Source: Bacteroidales bacterium
GTDB taxonomy: Bacteria > Bacteroidota > Bacteroidia > Bacteroidales > F082
DNA: 64,000 nucleotides
NCBI GenBank assembly: GCA_017539045.1
Contig: JAFYHS010000001.1
Coordinates: forward strand, 1 to 64,000
Direction of reading: 5' to 3'
Both the position numbers and the translations under genes were made by a program. This document shows, piece by piece, positions 8,233 to 15,505 of the stretch. The stretch's first letter is position 1. Every line of letters begins with the position of its first letter. The notes under the pieces were generated by a model. The model had not been told where the DNA came from and searched no databases. It saw nothing but the letters and a program-made list of their open reading frames with translations.

Positions 8233-9048
8233 ATGACCAACAAAAAACTAGAACCTAAACCAACCGTTCTCAAAATGCATAAATTCGGATGGCTTCCCGA
8301 CCTTCCCGACGAAAGAGATTTTGTTTACGAAGCTCCGATGAAGCTACGTAGCGCCAGCGATTTCCCATCGAAAGTAGACCTCAGGAAGATCTGTCCGCCC
8401 GTATTCAACCAAGGCGAACTGGGGAGTTGTACGGCGAATTCGCTGCTCGCTGCCGTGGAGTGTTGCAAAAGGTTGCAAGGACAGAAAAAAACCAAGAGAT
8501 TGTCGAGGCTTTTCCTGTATTACAATGAACGCGTGATGATGGACACCGTGTTGTCAGACAGCGGCGCCTACCTGCGAGACGGCGTCAAGTCATTGAACAA
8601 GCAAGGCGTGTGCCTCGAAAAAGACTGGACATATTCCAAGAGCACCAAACCAGGCGCAAAATACACCAAAGAACCGCCCAAGGAATGCTATGAGTCGGCA
8701 CTCGAAAACCAGATCTTGTCGTATTGGCGCATCAATGCGAACATGTTCGACATCCGCGCTTGCCTTGCCGACGGATATCCATTCGTGTTTGGTTTCTCGG
8801 TATATTCCAGCTTCATGTCGGAAGAGGTCGCCAAGACGGGCATCATGCCCATGCCTGAAAAAGGCGAGTCGATGCTTGGCGGACATGCCGTGATGGCAGC
8901 AGGTTATGACAACGACAGGAGGCTGCTCCTCGTGCGCAACTCATGGGGTAAGGAATGGGGCGACAAGGGTTATTTCTGGATGCCCTACGATTACATCTCA
9001 AAGACCAAGAACTGCTCTGATTTTTGGACAATCAGACTGGTGGAATAA
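8233..9048 (+). CDS. Papain-like (C1) cysteine protease
   Basis: This 271-aa protein has all the C1 landmarks: the oxyanion Gln60 in FNQGELGSCTAN, catalytic Cys66, His218 in GGHAVMAAGYD and Asn236 in RNSWGKEWGDKGYFW. The prosegment is short (about 40 residues; DLPDERDFVYE is typical of bacterial C1 peptidases), and no signal peptide is visible, suggesting a cytosolic enzyme. It lies six bases after the chagasin-like inhibitor and ends at a strong hairpin, so the two form a discrete two-gene unit. The natural substrate is unknown. Confidence 0.93.
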   Translation: MTNKKLEPKPTVLKMHKFGWLPDLPDERDFVYEAPMKLRSASDFPSKVDLRKICPPVFNQGELGSCTANSLLAAVECCKRLQGQKKTKRLSRLFLYYNERVMMDTVLSDSGAYLRDGVKSLNKQGVCLEKDWTYSKSTKPGAKYTKEPPKECYESALENQILSYWRINANMFDIRACLADGYPFVFGFSVYSSFMSEEVAKTGIMPMPEKGESMLGGHAVMAAGYDNDRRLLLVRNSWGKEWGDKGYFWMPYDYISKTKNCSDFWTIRLVE

Positions 9049-9069
9049 TAACAGTCATTTGCCAAATGA

Positions 9070-9105
9070 AAAACGGTGCGCTTCGATTGAAGTGCACCGT
9101 TTTTC
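9070..9105 (+). terminator. Intrinsic terminator after the protease
   Basis: Stem ACGGTGCGCTT / AAGTGCACCGT of about 11 bp with one G-T pair, loop CGATTG, followed by a T run. It separates the protease unit from the restriction-modification operon. Confidence 0.85.
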
Positions 9106-9137
9106 GTTTCAAGCAAAATGAGCACAAGATTTTTTCT

Positions 9138-9168
9138 TATTTTTGCAGCATATCATATAGAATATGCT
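9138..9168 (+). promoter_or_regulatory. hsdM1 promoter -7 box with overlapping inverted repeat
   Basis: TATTTTTG at 9138-9145 is the -7 box. The next bases form an inverted repeat, AGCATAT (9147-9153) and ATATGCT (9162-9168), with an 8-base loop. The second arm contains the hsdM1 start codon and the first spans the likely transcription start. It could be an operator or a hairpin that hides the start codon. No -33 element is clear. Confidence 0.45.
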
Positions 9169-10639
9169 AACCCTATCACAATTAGAACAGCACCTGTCAA
9201 AAGCCGCATGGATTCTCAAAGGTCCAGTGGACGCAGCTGATTTTAAGGTGTATATCTTCCCTTTATTGTTTTTCAAAAGGATTTCGGATGTTTATGACGA
9301 GGAATACAACGAGGCCTTGTCGGAAAGCGATGGCGACCACGAATATGCTTCCGGTGCCGAGATGCACCGTTTTATCATTCCTAAAGGTTGTCATTGGAAA
9401 GATGTAAGAGCCGTCACTACCAATGTGGGAAGTGCCATTAAAGGGGCTTTTTCCCAGATAGAACAAGCAAATCCTCAATACTTGGCGAACATATTCGGCG
9501 ATGCAGCTTGGACCAACAAAGACAAGCTTTCGGACGAATTGCTCTGCCGCTTGATAGAACATTATTCGCAATACAATCTGTCGAACTCTAATGTTGAACC
9601 TGATATTTTAGGCCGGGCGTACGAATATCTTATCAAGATGTTTGCCGACCAGACTAACAAGAAAGCCGGAGAATTTTACACACCCCGCTCCGTAGTGCAT
9701 CTAATGGGATTGATAGTCAATCCGCAACCAAGTGAAACCATCTATGACCCAGCTTGCGGCACGGCTGGAATGTTACTCGAATGTGTGGACCAAGTAAAAC
9801 AGAATGGTGGTGATTTTCGCACATTAAAACTTTATGGGCAGGAAAAGAACCTGACCACCTCCACTATTGCCCGCATGAATATGTTTCTGCATGGTATCGA
9901 GGACTTTCACATCGAACGTGGCGACACCTTACGCGAACCTAAGTTTTTTAGATACGACCAACTTCAGCAATTTAATATCGTCATTGCGAATCCGCCTTTT
10001 TCATTAAGCAACTGGGGTGCAGATATATGGGCTGATGACCTTTACGGACGCAACATCGCAGGCACGCCTCCCAAAGGCAACGGTGATATGGCTTGGGTGC
10101 AGCACATGATCAAATCCATGGATGAGAAAACAGGACGCGTGGCGGTGGTTTTGCCTCACGGAGCCTTATTCCGCAAAAACGCCGAAGCCAAAATCCGTTC
10201 CGTGCTGTTGGAAAAAGATTTGTTGGAAGCGGTCATAGGTTTGGGCGAAAACATTTTCTACGGAGCAACGCTCTCAGCCTGCATCTTGGTTTTCAGAGCA
10301 CAAAAAGAGAAATCCAGAAAGGGCAAATTCCTGTTTATCGATGCCGCCGACCAAGTGAAGAAAGGCCGTGCACAAAACACATTGGAGCCAGAACATATCG
10401 AGACCATTTTCAAGTGGTATACTGATTTCAAAGATGTGAAGAATCATGCCAAGGTGGTCGGTTTTGATGAGATTAAAGCCAATAGTTACAATCTAAACAT
10501 TCCGCTTTATGTGGAAAAGGAAATGACCGACAATCTGCCGACTTTGGAGGAAGCTAAAGCCCAATTGAAAGTGGCCGTGGAAGAGGCGCACGAGGCAGAG
10601 GAACATTTTATTCAACTGCTAAACGAGTTTGCAAAATGA
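9164..10639 (+). CDS. hsdM: Type I restriction-modification methyltransferase subunit, first copy
   Basis: HsdM methylates adenine-N6 in the sequence chosen by HsdS. This 491-aa copy has the N-terminal helical domain (SQLEQHLSKAAWILKG, FPLLFFKRISDVYDEEY), the SAM motif DPACGTAG (residues 195-202) and the catalytic NPPF (276-279). All expected parts are present, so it looks active. It opens the operon and overlaps the second hsdM by four bases (ATGA). Base composition is host-like. The second copy is clearly related but far from identical, so this is an old duplication or a two-subunit design rather than a recent repeat. Confidence 0.96.
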   Translation: MLTLSQLEQHLSKAAWILKGPVDAADFKVYIFPLLFFKRISDVYDEEYNEALSESDGDHEYASGAEMHRFIIPKGCHWKDVRAVTTNVGSAIKGAFSQIEQANPQYLANIFGDAAWTNKDKLSDELLCRLIEHYSQYNLSNSNVEPDILGRAYEYLIKMFADQTNKKAGEFYTPRSVVHLMGLIVNPQPSETIYDPACGTAGMLLECVDQVKQNGGDFRTLKLYGQEKNLTTSTIARMNMFLHGIEDFHIERGDTLREPKFFRYDQLQQFNIVIANPPFSLSNWGADIWADDLYGRNIAGTPPKGNGDMAWVQHMIKSMDEKTGRVAVVLPHGALFRKNAEAKIRSVLLEKDLLEAVIGLGENIFYGATLSACILVFRAQKEKSRKGKFLFIDAADQVKKGRAQNTLEPEHIETIFKWYTDFKDVKNHAKVVGFDEIKANSYNLNIPLYVEKEMTDNLPTLEEAKAQLKVAVEEAHEAEEHFIQLLNEFAK

Positions 10640-12090
10640 CACAAAAAGAATTGGAATCATATCTTTGGGGAGCAGCAACCTATCTGCGCGGTTTCATCGA
10701 TGCCGGCGACTATAAGCAGTATATCTTCCCGCTGTTGTTTTACAAACGCATCTGCGATGTCTATGACGAGGAATACGAGGATGCCTTAGCCGAAAGTGAC
10801 GGTGATTTGGAATATGCAGCCTTCGACGAAAACCATCGTTTCAAAGTGCCTTCCGAAGCCCATTGGAACAAAGTTAGGCAGGTTACTGTGAATGTAGGCC
10901 AAGCCATCAGCAAGGCCTTGAATGCCATTCAGAAAGTGAATGCACAACAATTGCAAGGCATCTTTGGCGATGCCGACTGGACCAACAAGGAACGTCTTTC
11001 GGATGCGATGCTGTGCCAGCTCATTGAGCATTTCTCCACCAAAAACCTCAACATCAAAAACGTGCCCAATGACGAGTTAGGGAATGCCTATGAGTTTTTA
11101 ATAAAGAAGTTTGCCGACGACAGCGGTCACACGGCAGCAGAGTTTTATACTAACCGTACAGTAGTGCGCCTGATGACGCTCATCGCCGACCCACACGAGG
11201 GCGACAGCGTGTACGACCCAACATGCGGCAGCGGCGGTTTGTTGCTCAACTGTGCCATGATGCTCAAAGACCAAGGCAAAGAATACCGTACGTTGCGTCT
11301 CTACGGGCAAGAAATCAACTTGATTACTTCCGGTATTGCCCGAATGAATATGTTGCTGCATGGCTTCGAAGAGTTCAACATCGTGCGAGGCAACACGTTG
11401 AGCAATCCTATCTTTATGGAATATGACGAATTGCAAAAGTTCGACATTGTGTTGGCCAATCCGCCATATTCCATCAAGAGTTGGGACCAAGCAGCCTTCA
11501 CCGATGACCCTTACGGGCGCAACATCTGGGGCACACCGCCACAAGGTTGTGCCGATTACGCCTTCCAGCAGCACATCATGAAGAGTCTTAAGCCCGACAC
11601 GGGGCGTTGCGTGGTGCTTTGGCCACACGGCATCCTTTTCCGTGATGCGGAACGCGACATGCGGCGCAAGATGATTGAAAGTGATTGCGTGGATTGTGTC
11701 ATTGGTCTGGGACCGAATCTGTTCTACAACTCCCCCATGGAGGCCTGTCTGCTGATTTGCCGCACACGGAAACCCGAACAACGGCGAGGCAAAATCCTCT
11801 TCATCAATGCGGTGGATGAAGTAAAACGCGACAAGACCATCAGCATGCTCGAAGAAAGGCATATTGACAAAATTTTCAAGGCATACAAAGCATACAAGGA
11901 CATCCCCGGCTTTGCCAAAGTGGTGAGCAACGAGCAAATTTTGGAGAACGGTGCCACGCTCAACATATCGCAATATGTATCTCGATTGGAAGTGAAAGAT
12001 GAAACTCCGAAACAGACTTTGGAAGAATTGCTGAATGTGTGGGAAAGAAACAGGGAAAAATTATACACTGAAATCAAGAATCTTATCTGA
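10636..12090 (+). CDS. hsdM: Type I restriction-modification methyltransferase subunit, second copy
   Basis: This 484-aa protein is collinear with the first HsdM: ELESYLWGAATYLRGFIDAG at the N terminus, SAM motif DPTCGSGG (194-201) and catalytic NPPY (275-278). Both copies share the block FGDA.WTNK..LSD near residue 115. Standard type I enzymes use two identical HsdM chains per HsdS; two intact non-identical chains next to a single hsdS suggest a mixed M1M2S complex or a choice between two methylases. It overlaps hsdM1 by four bases and ends 11 bases before rhuM. Confidence 0.95.
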   Translation: MTQKELESYLWGAATYLRGFIDAGDYKQYIFPLLFYKRICDVYDEEYEDALAESDGDLEYAAFDENHRFKVPSEAHWNKVRQVTVNVGQAISKALNAIQKVNAQQLQGIFGDADWTNKERLSDAMLCQLIEHFSTKNLNIKNVPNDELGNAYEFLIKKFADDSGHTAAEFYTNRTVVRLMTLIADPHEGDSVYDPTCGSGGLLLNCAMMLKDQGKEYRTLRLYGQEINLITSGIARMNMLLHGFEEFNIVRGNTLSNPIFMEYDELQKFDIVLANPPYSIKSWDQAAFTDDPYGRNIWGTPPQGCADYAFQQHIMKSLKPDTGRCVVLWPHGILFRDAERDMRRKMIESDCVDCVIGLGPNLFYNSPMEACLLICRTRKPEQRRGKILFINAVDEVKRDKTISMLEERHIDKIFKAYKAYKDIPGFAKVVSNEQILENGATLNISQYVSRLEVKDETPKQTLEELLNVWERNREKLYTEIKNLI

Positions 12091-12101
12091 TAGAAAACTA
12101 C

Positions 12102-13127
12102 ATGGACAATATAATAGAAAACACCGGCGACATCATCATCTACCAGACCGAAGACGGTTTGACGAAGATCAATGTGAAATTGGACAACGATACTGTTTGG
12201 CTGAACCAGCAACAAATGTCTGAACTATTTCAGAGTTCTAGGACCAATATTGTTGAACATATTAAACACATATATGAAGAGGGGGAGCTTACCGTAGAAT
12301 CAACTTGTCGGAATTTCCGACAGGTTCGCCAAGAAGGCAATAGAGAGGTTAGTAGGGAAATTCCTTTTTATAACCTCGATATGATCATTTCGCTTGGCTA
12401 CCGTATAAAATCGGCCATTGCCACGCGTTTCCGCATTTGGGCCACGCAACGGTTGAAGGAATACATGGTCAAGGGCTTTACTATGGACGATGAGCGGCTG
12501 AAAGGCAACGGCGGCGGTAATTATTGGAAAGAATTGCTTGACCGCATCCGCGACATCCGTTCTTCTGAAAAGGTGCTGTATCGTCAGGTGCTTGACTTGT
12601 ATGCCACCAGCGTGGATTACAACCCCAAAAGCGATGAATCCATTCTGTTTTTCAAAATGGTGCAGAACAAGTTGCACTATGCCGCCCACGGCCATACTGC
12701 CGCCGAAGTCATCTACGAGCGTGCCGATGCCGACAAGCCTTTTATGGGACTGACCACATTTTCGGGAGAACTGCCTGCTTTGAAAGACATCGGCATTGCA
12801 AAAAACTATCTGAACGAGAACGAGTTGAAGATTCTGAACAACCTCGTTTCAGGTTATTTTGATTTGGCCGAAATCAGTGCCTTGGAGCACAAACCGATGT
12901 ACATGAATGATTACATTCGCCAACTGGATTCCATACTCACCTCTGGCAACCGTCCTTTGCTTGAAGGTGCCGGCTCTGTAAGTCACGCACAAGCCTTGGA
13001 AAAGGCCAACGCTGAATACTGCAAATACCAGAACAACACGCTCTCACCCGTTGAGGAAGCCTATTTGGAAACCGTAAAAGAGACTGCCAAGCTGGTGAAG
13101 AAGAACGCTAAAAGCAAAAAGCAATGA
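12102..13127 (+). CDS. RhuM-family protein
   Basis: This 341-aa protein matches the RhuM family: an N-terminal winged-helix-like part (GDIIIYQTEDGLTKINVKLD, TVWLNQQQMSELFQ), the segment YRIKSAIATRFRIWATQRLKEYMVKGF, and a C-terminal part with KLHYAAHGHTAAEVIYERAD that resembles Fic/DOC-like folds. The family was named from a Salmonella pathogenicity island and occurs often inside type I restriction loci; its role there is not settled. It overlaps hsdS by four bases (ATGA), which implies coupled translation. Base composition is host-like. Confidence 0.9.
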   Translation: MDNIIENTGDIIIYQTEDGLTKINVKLDNDTVWLNQQQMSELFQSSRTNIVEHIKHIYEEGELTVESTCRNFRQVRQEGNREVSREIPFYNLDMIISLGYRIKSAIATRFRIWATQRLKEYMVKGFTMDDERLKGNGGGNYWKELLDRIRDIRSSEKVLYRQVLDLYATSVDYNPKSDESILFFKMVQNKLHYAAHGHTAAEVIYERADADKPFMGLTTFSGELPALKDIGIAKNYLNENELKILNNLVSGYFDLAEISALEHKPMYMNDYIRQLDSILTSGNRPLLEGAGSVSHAQALEKANAEYCKYQNNTLSPVEEAYLETVKETAKLVKKNAKSKKQ

Positions 13128-14260
13128 ACAAACTACACATAGATAAAACCCACTGGAAGAAATACAGGTTTGACGAGGTTTGCCGGCAGGTGAACGAGGC
13201 CACCAAGGACCCGCAAGCCGATGGTTTGGACCACGTGATTGGGCTTGAACACATTGAGCCTAACAACCTGCACATTACCCAATGGGACACCTTGGAGAAA
13301 GAAACCACCTTTACCCGTAAGTTCCGTAAAGGACAAGTGTTGTTTGGCCGCCGCCGTGCCTACCAGCGCAAGGTGGCCTACGCCGAGTTTGATGGTATTT
13401 GTTCCGGCGACATTCTTGTGTTTGAGGCCATTGAAAAGGTGATGTTGCCCGAATTGCTGCCATTCCTGATACAAAGCGAAGGTTTCTTCCAGAAAGCGTT
13501 GGCCACCTCTGCGGGTTCTTTGTCTCCACGCACCAAGTTTAAGGAACTGGCCGACTACGAATTCCTCCTCCCGCCCAAAACCGAGCAGAAACGCCTGGCC
13601 GAGCTGCTCTGGGCCGCTGATGCGGTGGTGGAGAAGGAGAAGAGGGAGAGGGAAAAGGTGGAGGAATTGTACAATTACCAAATTGAGAATCTTTTTGTTG
13701 GTGAAAAAGTTGCATTTGGGAATTGTTCCAATATAAATGAAAGGACATTGAGTGCTAAAACTCCAAATGATTACATGTTTCACTATATTGATATAGCAAG
13801 CATCGTATCACCAAAGCATTTAGGTCCATTGACTGAATACTCATTTGCAGATGCACCATCGCGAGCACGTAGAATTGTAAAACAGAATGACATTGTGCTA
13901 TCCTTGGTACGACCTTATCTGAAATCTTTTGTCCAAGTCAAAAGCAATCAAGACAACCTAATTGCTTCTACTGGAACAGCTGTTGTTTCTGCAAAATCTG
14001 AAAACAGCACGGACTTTCTTTTTCACATGCTGTTTTCAAAAGCATTCATGGCATTTTGCGAAAACAGAATGAATGGGACAAATTATCCAGCAATTACACC
14101 AGCCGATTTAGCTGATTTTCAAATACCATCATACAATTATGATGAGCAATTATCTATTGCAAACAAACTAAATGCAATTGACAATACATTTGAGCAACTT
14201 GAATGTCAAATTATTAAATCACAAGAAGTTAAACAAGAGATTATAAATATAATATTTTAG
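13124..14260 (+). CDS. hsdS: Type I restriction-modification specificity subunit, mosaic
   Basis: HsdS recognises a split DNA target through two target-recognition domains (TRDs) joined by helices. In this 378-aa protein TRD1 covers about residues 1-150, ending in the conserved LLPPKTEQKRLAELL. A charged coiled coil (EKEKREREKVEELYNYQIE) spans about 165-190. TRD2 covers about 195-345, with a second conserved helix at the C terminus (LSIANKLNAIDNTFEQLE). The DNA changes abruptly from host-like GC to very AT-rich just after the coiled coil, near 13,680. That is the expected crossover point for TRD exchange, so the second half appears to come from another source. The stop is TAG. Confidence 0.94.
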   Translation: MNKLHIDKTHWKKYRFDEVCRQVNEATKDPQADGLDHVIGLEHIEPNNLHITQWDTLEKETTFTRKFRKGQVLFGRRRAYQRKVAYAEFDGICSGDILVFEAIEKVMLPELLPFLIQSEGFFQKALATSAGSLSPRTKFKELADYEFLLPPKTEQKRLAELLWAADAVVEKEKREREKVEELYNYQIENLFVGEKVAFGNCSNINERTLSAKTPNDYMFHYIDIASIVSPKHLGPLTEYSFADAPSRARRIVKQNDIVLSLVRPYLKSFVQVKSNQDNLIASTGTAVVSAKSENSTDFLFHMLFSKAFMAFCENRMNGTNYPAITPADLADFQIPSYNYDEQLSIANKLNAIDNTFEQLECQIIKSQEVKQEIINIIF

Positions 14261-14264
14261 GACG

Positions 14265-15011
14265 ATGAGAAAAAAAGAAATTTGGTGCAATATTCTCTTA
14301 CCTGCTTTTATAACGGTAGTGTGGGCAATTCTTCAATTACTGCCAGAAACACAAAAGGATTCACCCCAGTGGCTAAAATGCACGAATGATCATAATATAT
14401 TAATAGGTTTCATTATTACAGTAATCATTCTGCTAATAATGATTATTTTAAATTTGGCGCATACGCAACAAAAAAAATGGCTAAATGCTTATTTGAAAGA
14501 TTTGATAAAATCTACATTTAACGGGGATTATGCAAAAGTAAGAATTACTGTTTTTAAAAAGAAAAAGAAAAAACTAAAAATATATGGTAGAGAAGGTCAA
14601 CCAAAAAACACGACAACTAAATTCAAAGTAGTAAAAGATCTAAAATACGCACATGGAATCGCCTCTTATTGTGAATGCTCCAAAACAAAGAAAATAGTCG
14701 ATACAGAATATATTGATGATTTCTATGATAAAAACAAACAAATAGACACATCAAATTATAACACTTCACAATATCCCAAACTAACTAAATATTTGCGAGC
14801 CACATTTATGACTGAAGAAACACTAAAATTAATACATCGGCCATCCAACCATTTATATGCATCTCCTATATGTGATAATGAGGAAAACACTTGGGGTGTA
14901 TTTGTTGTTGATATTTGTGATAAAAATGATAACGTGTTTACCGACGTTGTTGTAAAAAAATTAGATGATGCTGTTAGGGTTATTTCTTTAACGTTAAACA
15001 TTATAAAATAG
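14265..15011 (+). CDS. Two-TM membrane protein with possible GAF-like cytosolic domain
   Basis: No family is recognised with confidence. The 248-aa protein has two hydrophobic segments (about residues 8-26 and 46-66), a very basic stretch (VFKKKKKKLKIYGREG, about 97-112) and a soluble C-terminal part. Its end, SPICDNEENTWGVFVVDICD followed by helices, has the strand pattern of GAF-like ligand-binding domains. A membrane anchor joined to a sensor domain recalls effectors or sensors of phage-defence systems, but this is inference. It begins four bases after hsdS, is very AT-rich and abuts the next gene, so it belongs to the same imported block. Confidence 0.7.
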   Translation: MRKKEIWCNILLPAFITVVWAILQLLPETQKDSPQWLKCTNDHNILIGFIITVIILLIMIILNLAHTQQKKWLNAYLKDLIKSTFNGDYAKVRITVFKKKKKKLKIYGREGQPKNTTTKFKVVKDLKYAHGIASYCECSKTKKIVDTEYIDDFYDKNKQIDTSNYNTSQYPKLTKYLRATFMTEETLKLIHRPSNHLYASPICDNEENTWGVFVVDICDKNDNVFTDVVVKKLDDAVRVISLTLNIIK

Positions 15012-15431
15012 ATGATTATGGAAACAATTAGTGTTATTATAAATGACGTAATAAGTCAAATTGATATTACAACCTTCAATGAACAAAATAAAAAGGATGT
15101 ACTTCCCACAGATATTCCCTATTACATACGGATTGTGAAACTTAACCAATACAAATTAAAGATTTTTTACATGTTTCACGAAGAAAGAAAAGCAACATAT
15201 ACGGTAGGGAAAACGAAAGTTGAAATTGGCATAGTATCAGGTAAACTTTACTCTTACTGTAGTGAGGTTGGAGTCAATGAAACTGGTTTTGCTGATCCTC
15301 AAAAATTCAAAGATCACATTAAGAATAGTTTAAAAAACAAAAAAAATGAACTTGGCAAAAGATTCTTAAACAACCTAAATTACTCCATTTCTCTGGCTCA
15401 ATTTGTTATAGAACAAACAAATAAACAATAA
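15012..15431 (+). CDS. Small protein of unknown function, 139 aa
   Basis: No family recognised. It starts directly after the upstream TAG stop with no gap, so translation is probably coupled. There is no signal peptide or membrane segment. The pattern of alternating hydrophobic residues in the first 90 positions suggests a beta-rich fold; the C terminus is helical and Lys/Asn-rich (IKNSLKNKKNELGKRF). It is AT-rich like its upstream neighbour and may be its partner. Its stop codon overlaps the vestigial hsdR start that follows. It could start at either of two Met codons (residues 1 or 3). Confidence 0.65.
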   Translation: MIMETISVIINDVISQIDITTFNEQNKKDVLPTDIPYYIRIVKLNQYKLKIFYMFHEERKATYTVGKTKVEIGIVSGKLYSYCSEVGVNETGFADPQKFKDHIKNSLKNKKNELGKRFLNNLNYSISLAQFVIEQTNKQ

Positions 15432-15452
15432 TATGTCCTTCAACGAAATAAA
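15427..15452 (+). repeat. Vestigial hsdR start, copy 1 of a direct repeat
   Basis: This 26-base stretch matches 17376-17401 with one mismatch. It contains an ATG at 15433 that opens MSFNEINAV and then meets a stop at 15460-15462. The real hsdR begins MSFNEINAVEN. Codons 7-9 differ between copies only at synonymous positions (AAT/AAC, GCT/GCA, GTG/GTC). Codon 10 is TAA here and GAG in hsdR, and codon 11 is AAC in both. Confidence 0.9.
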
Positions 15453-15505
15453 TGCTGTGTAAAACAACAAACAAAACAGAAATTAATCAATAACGTGTTT
15501 TGAGT

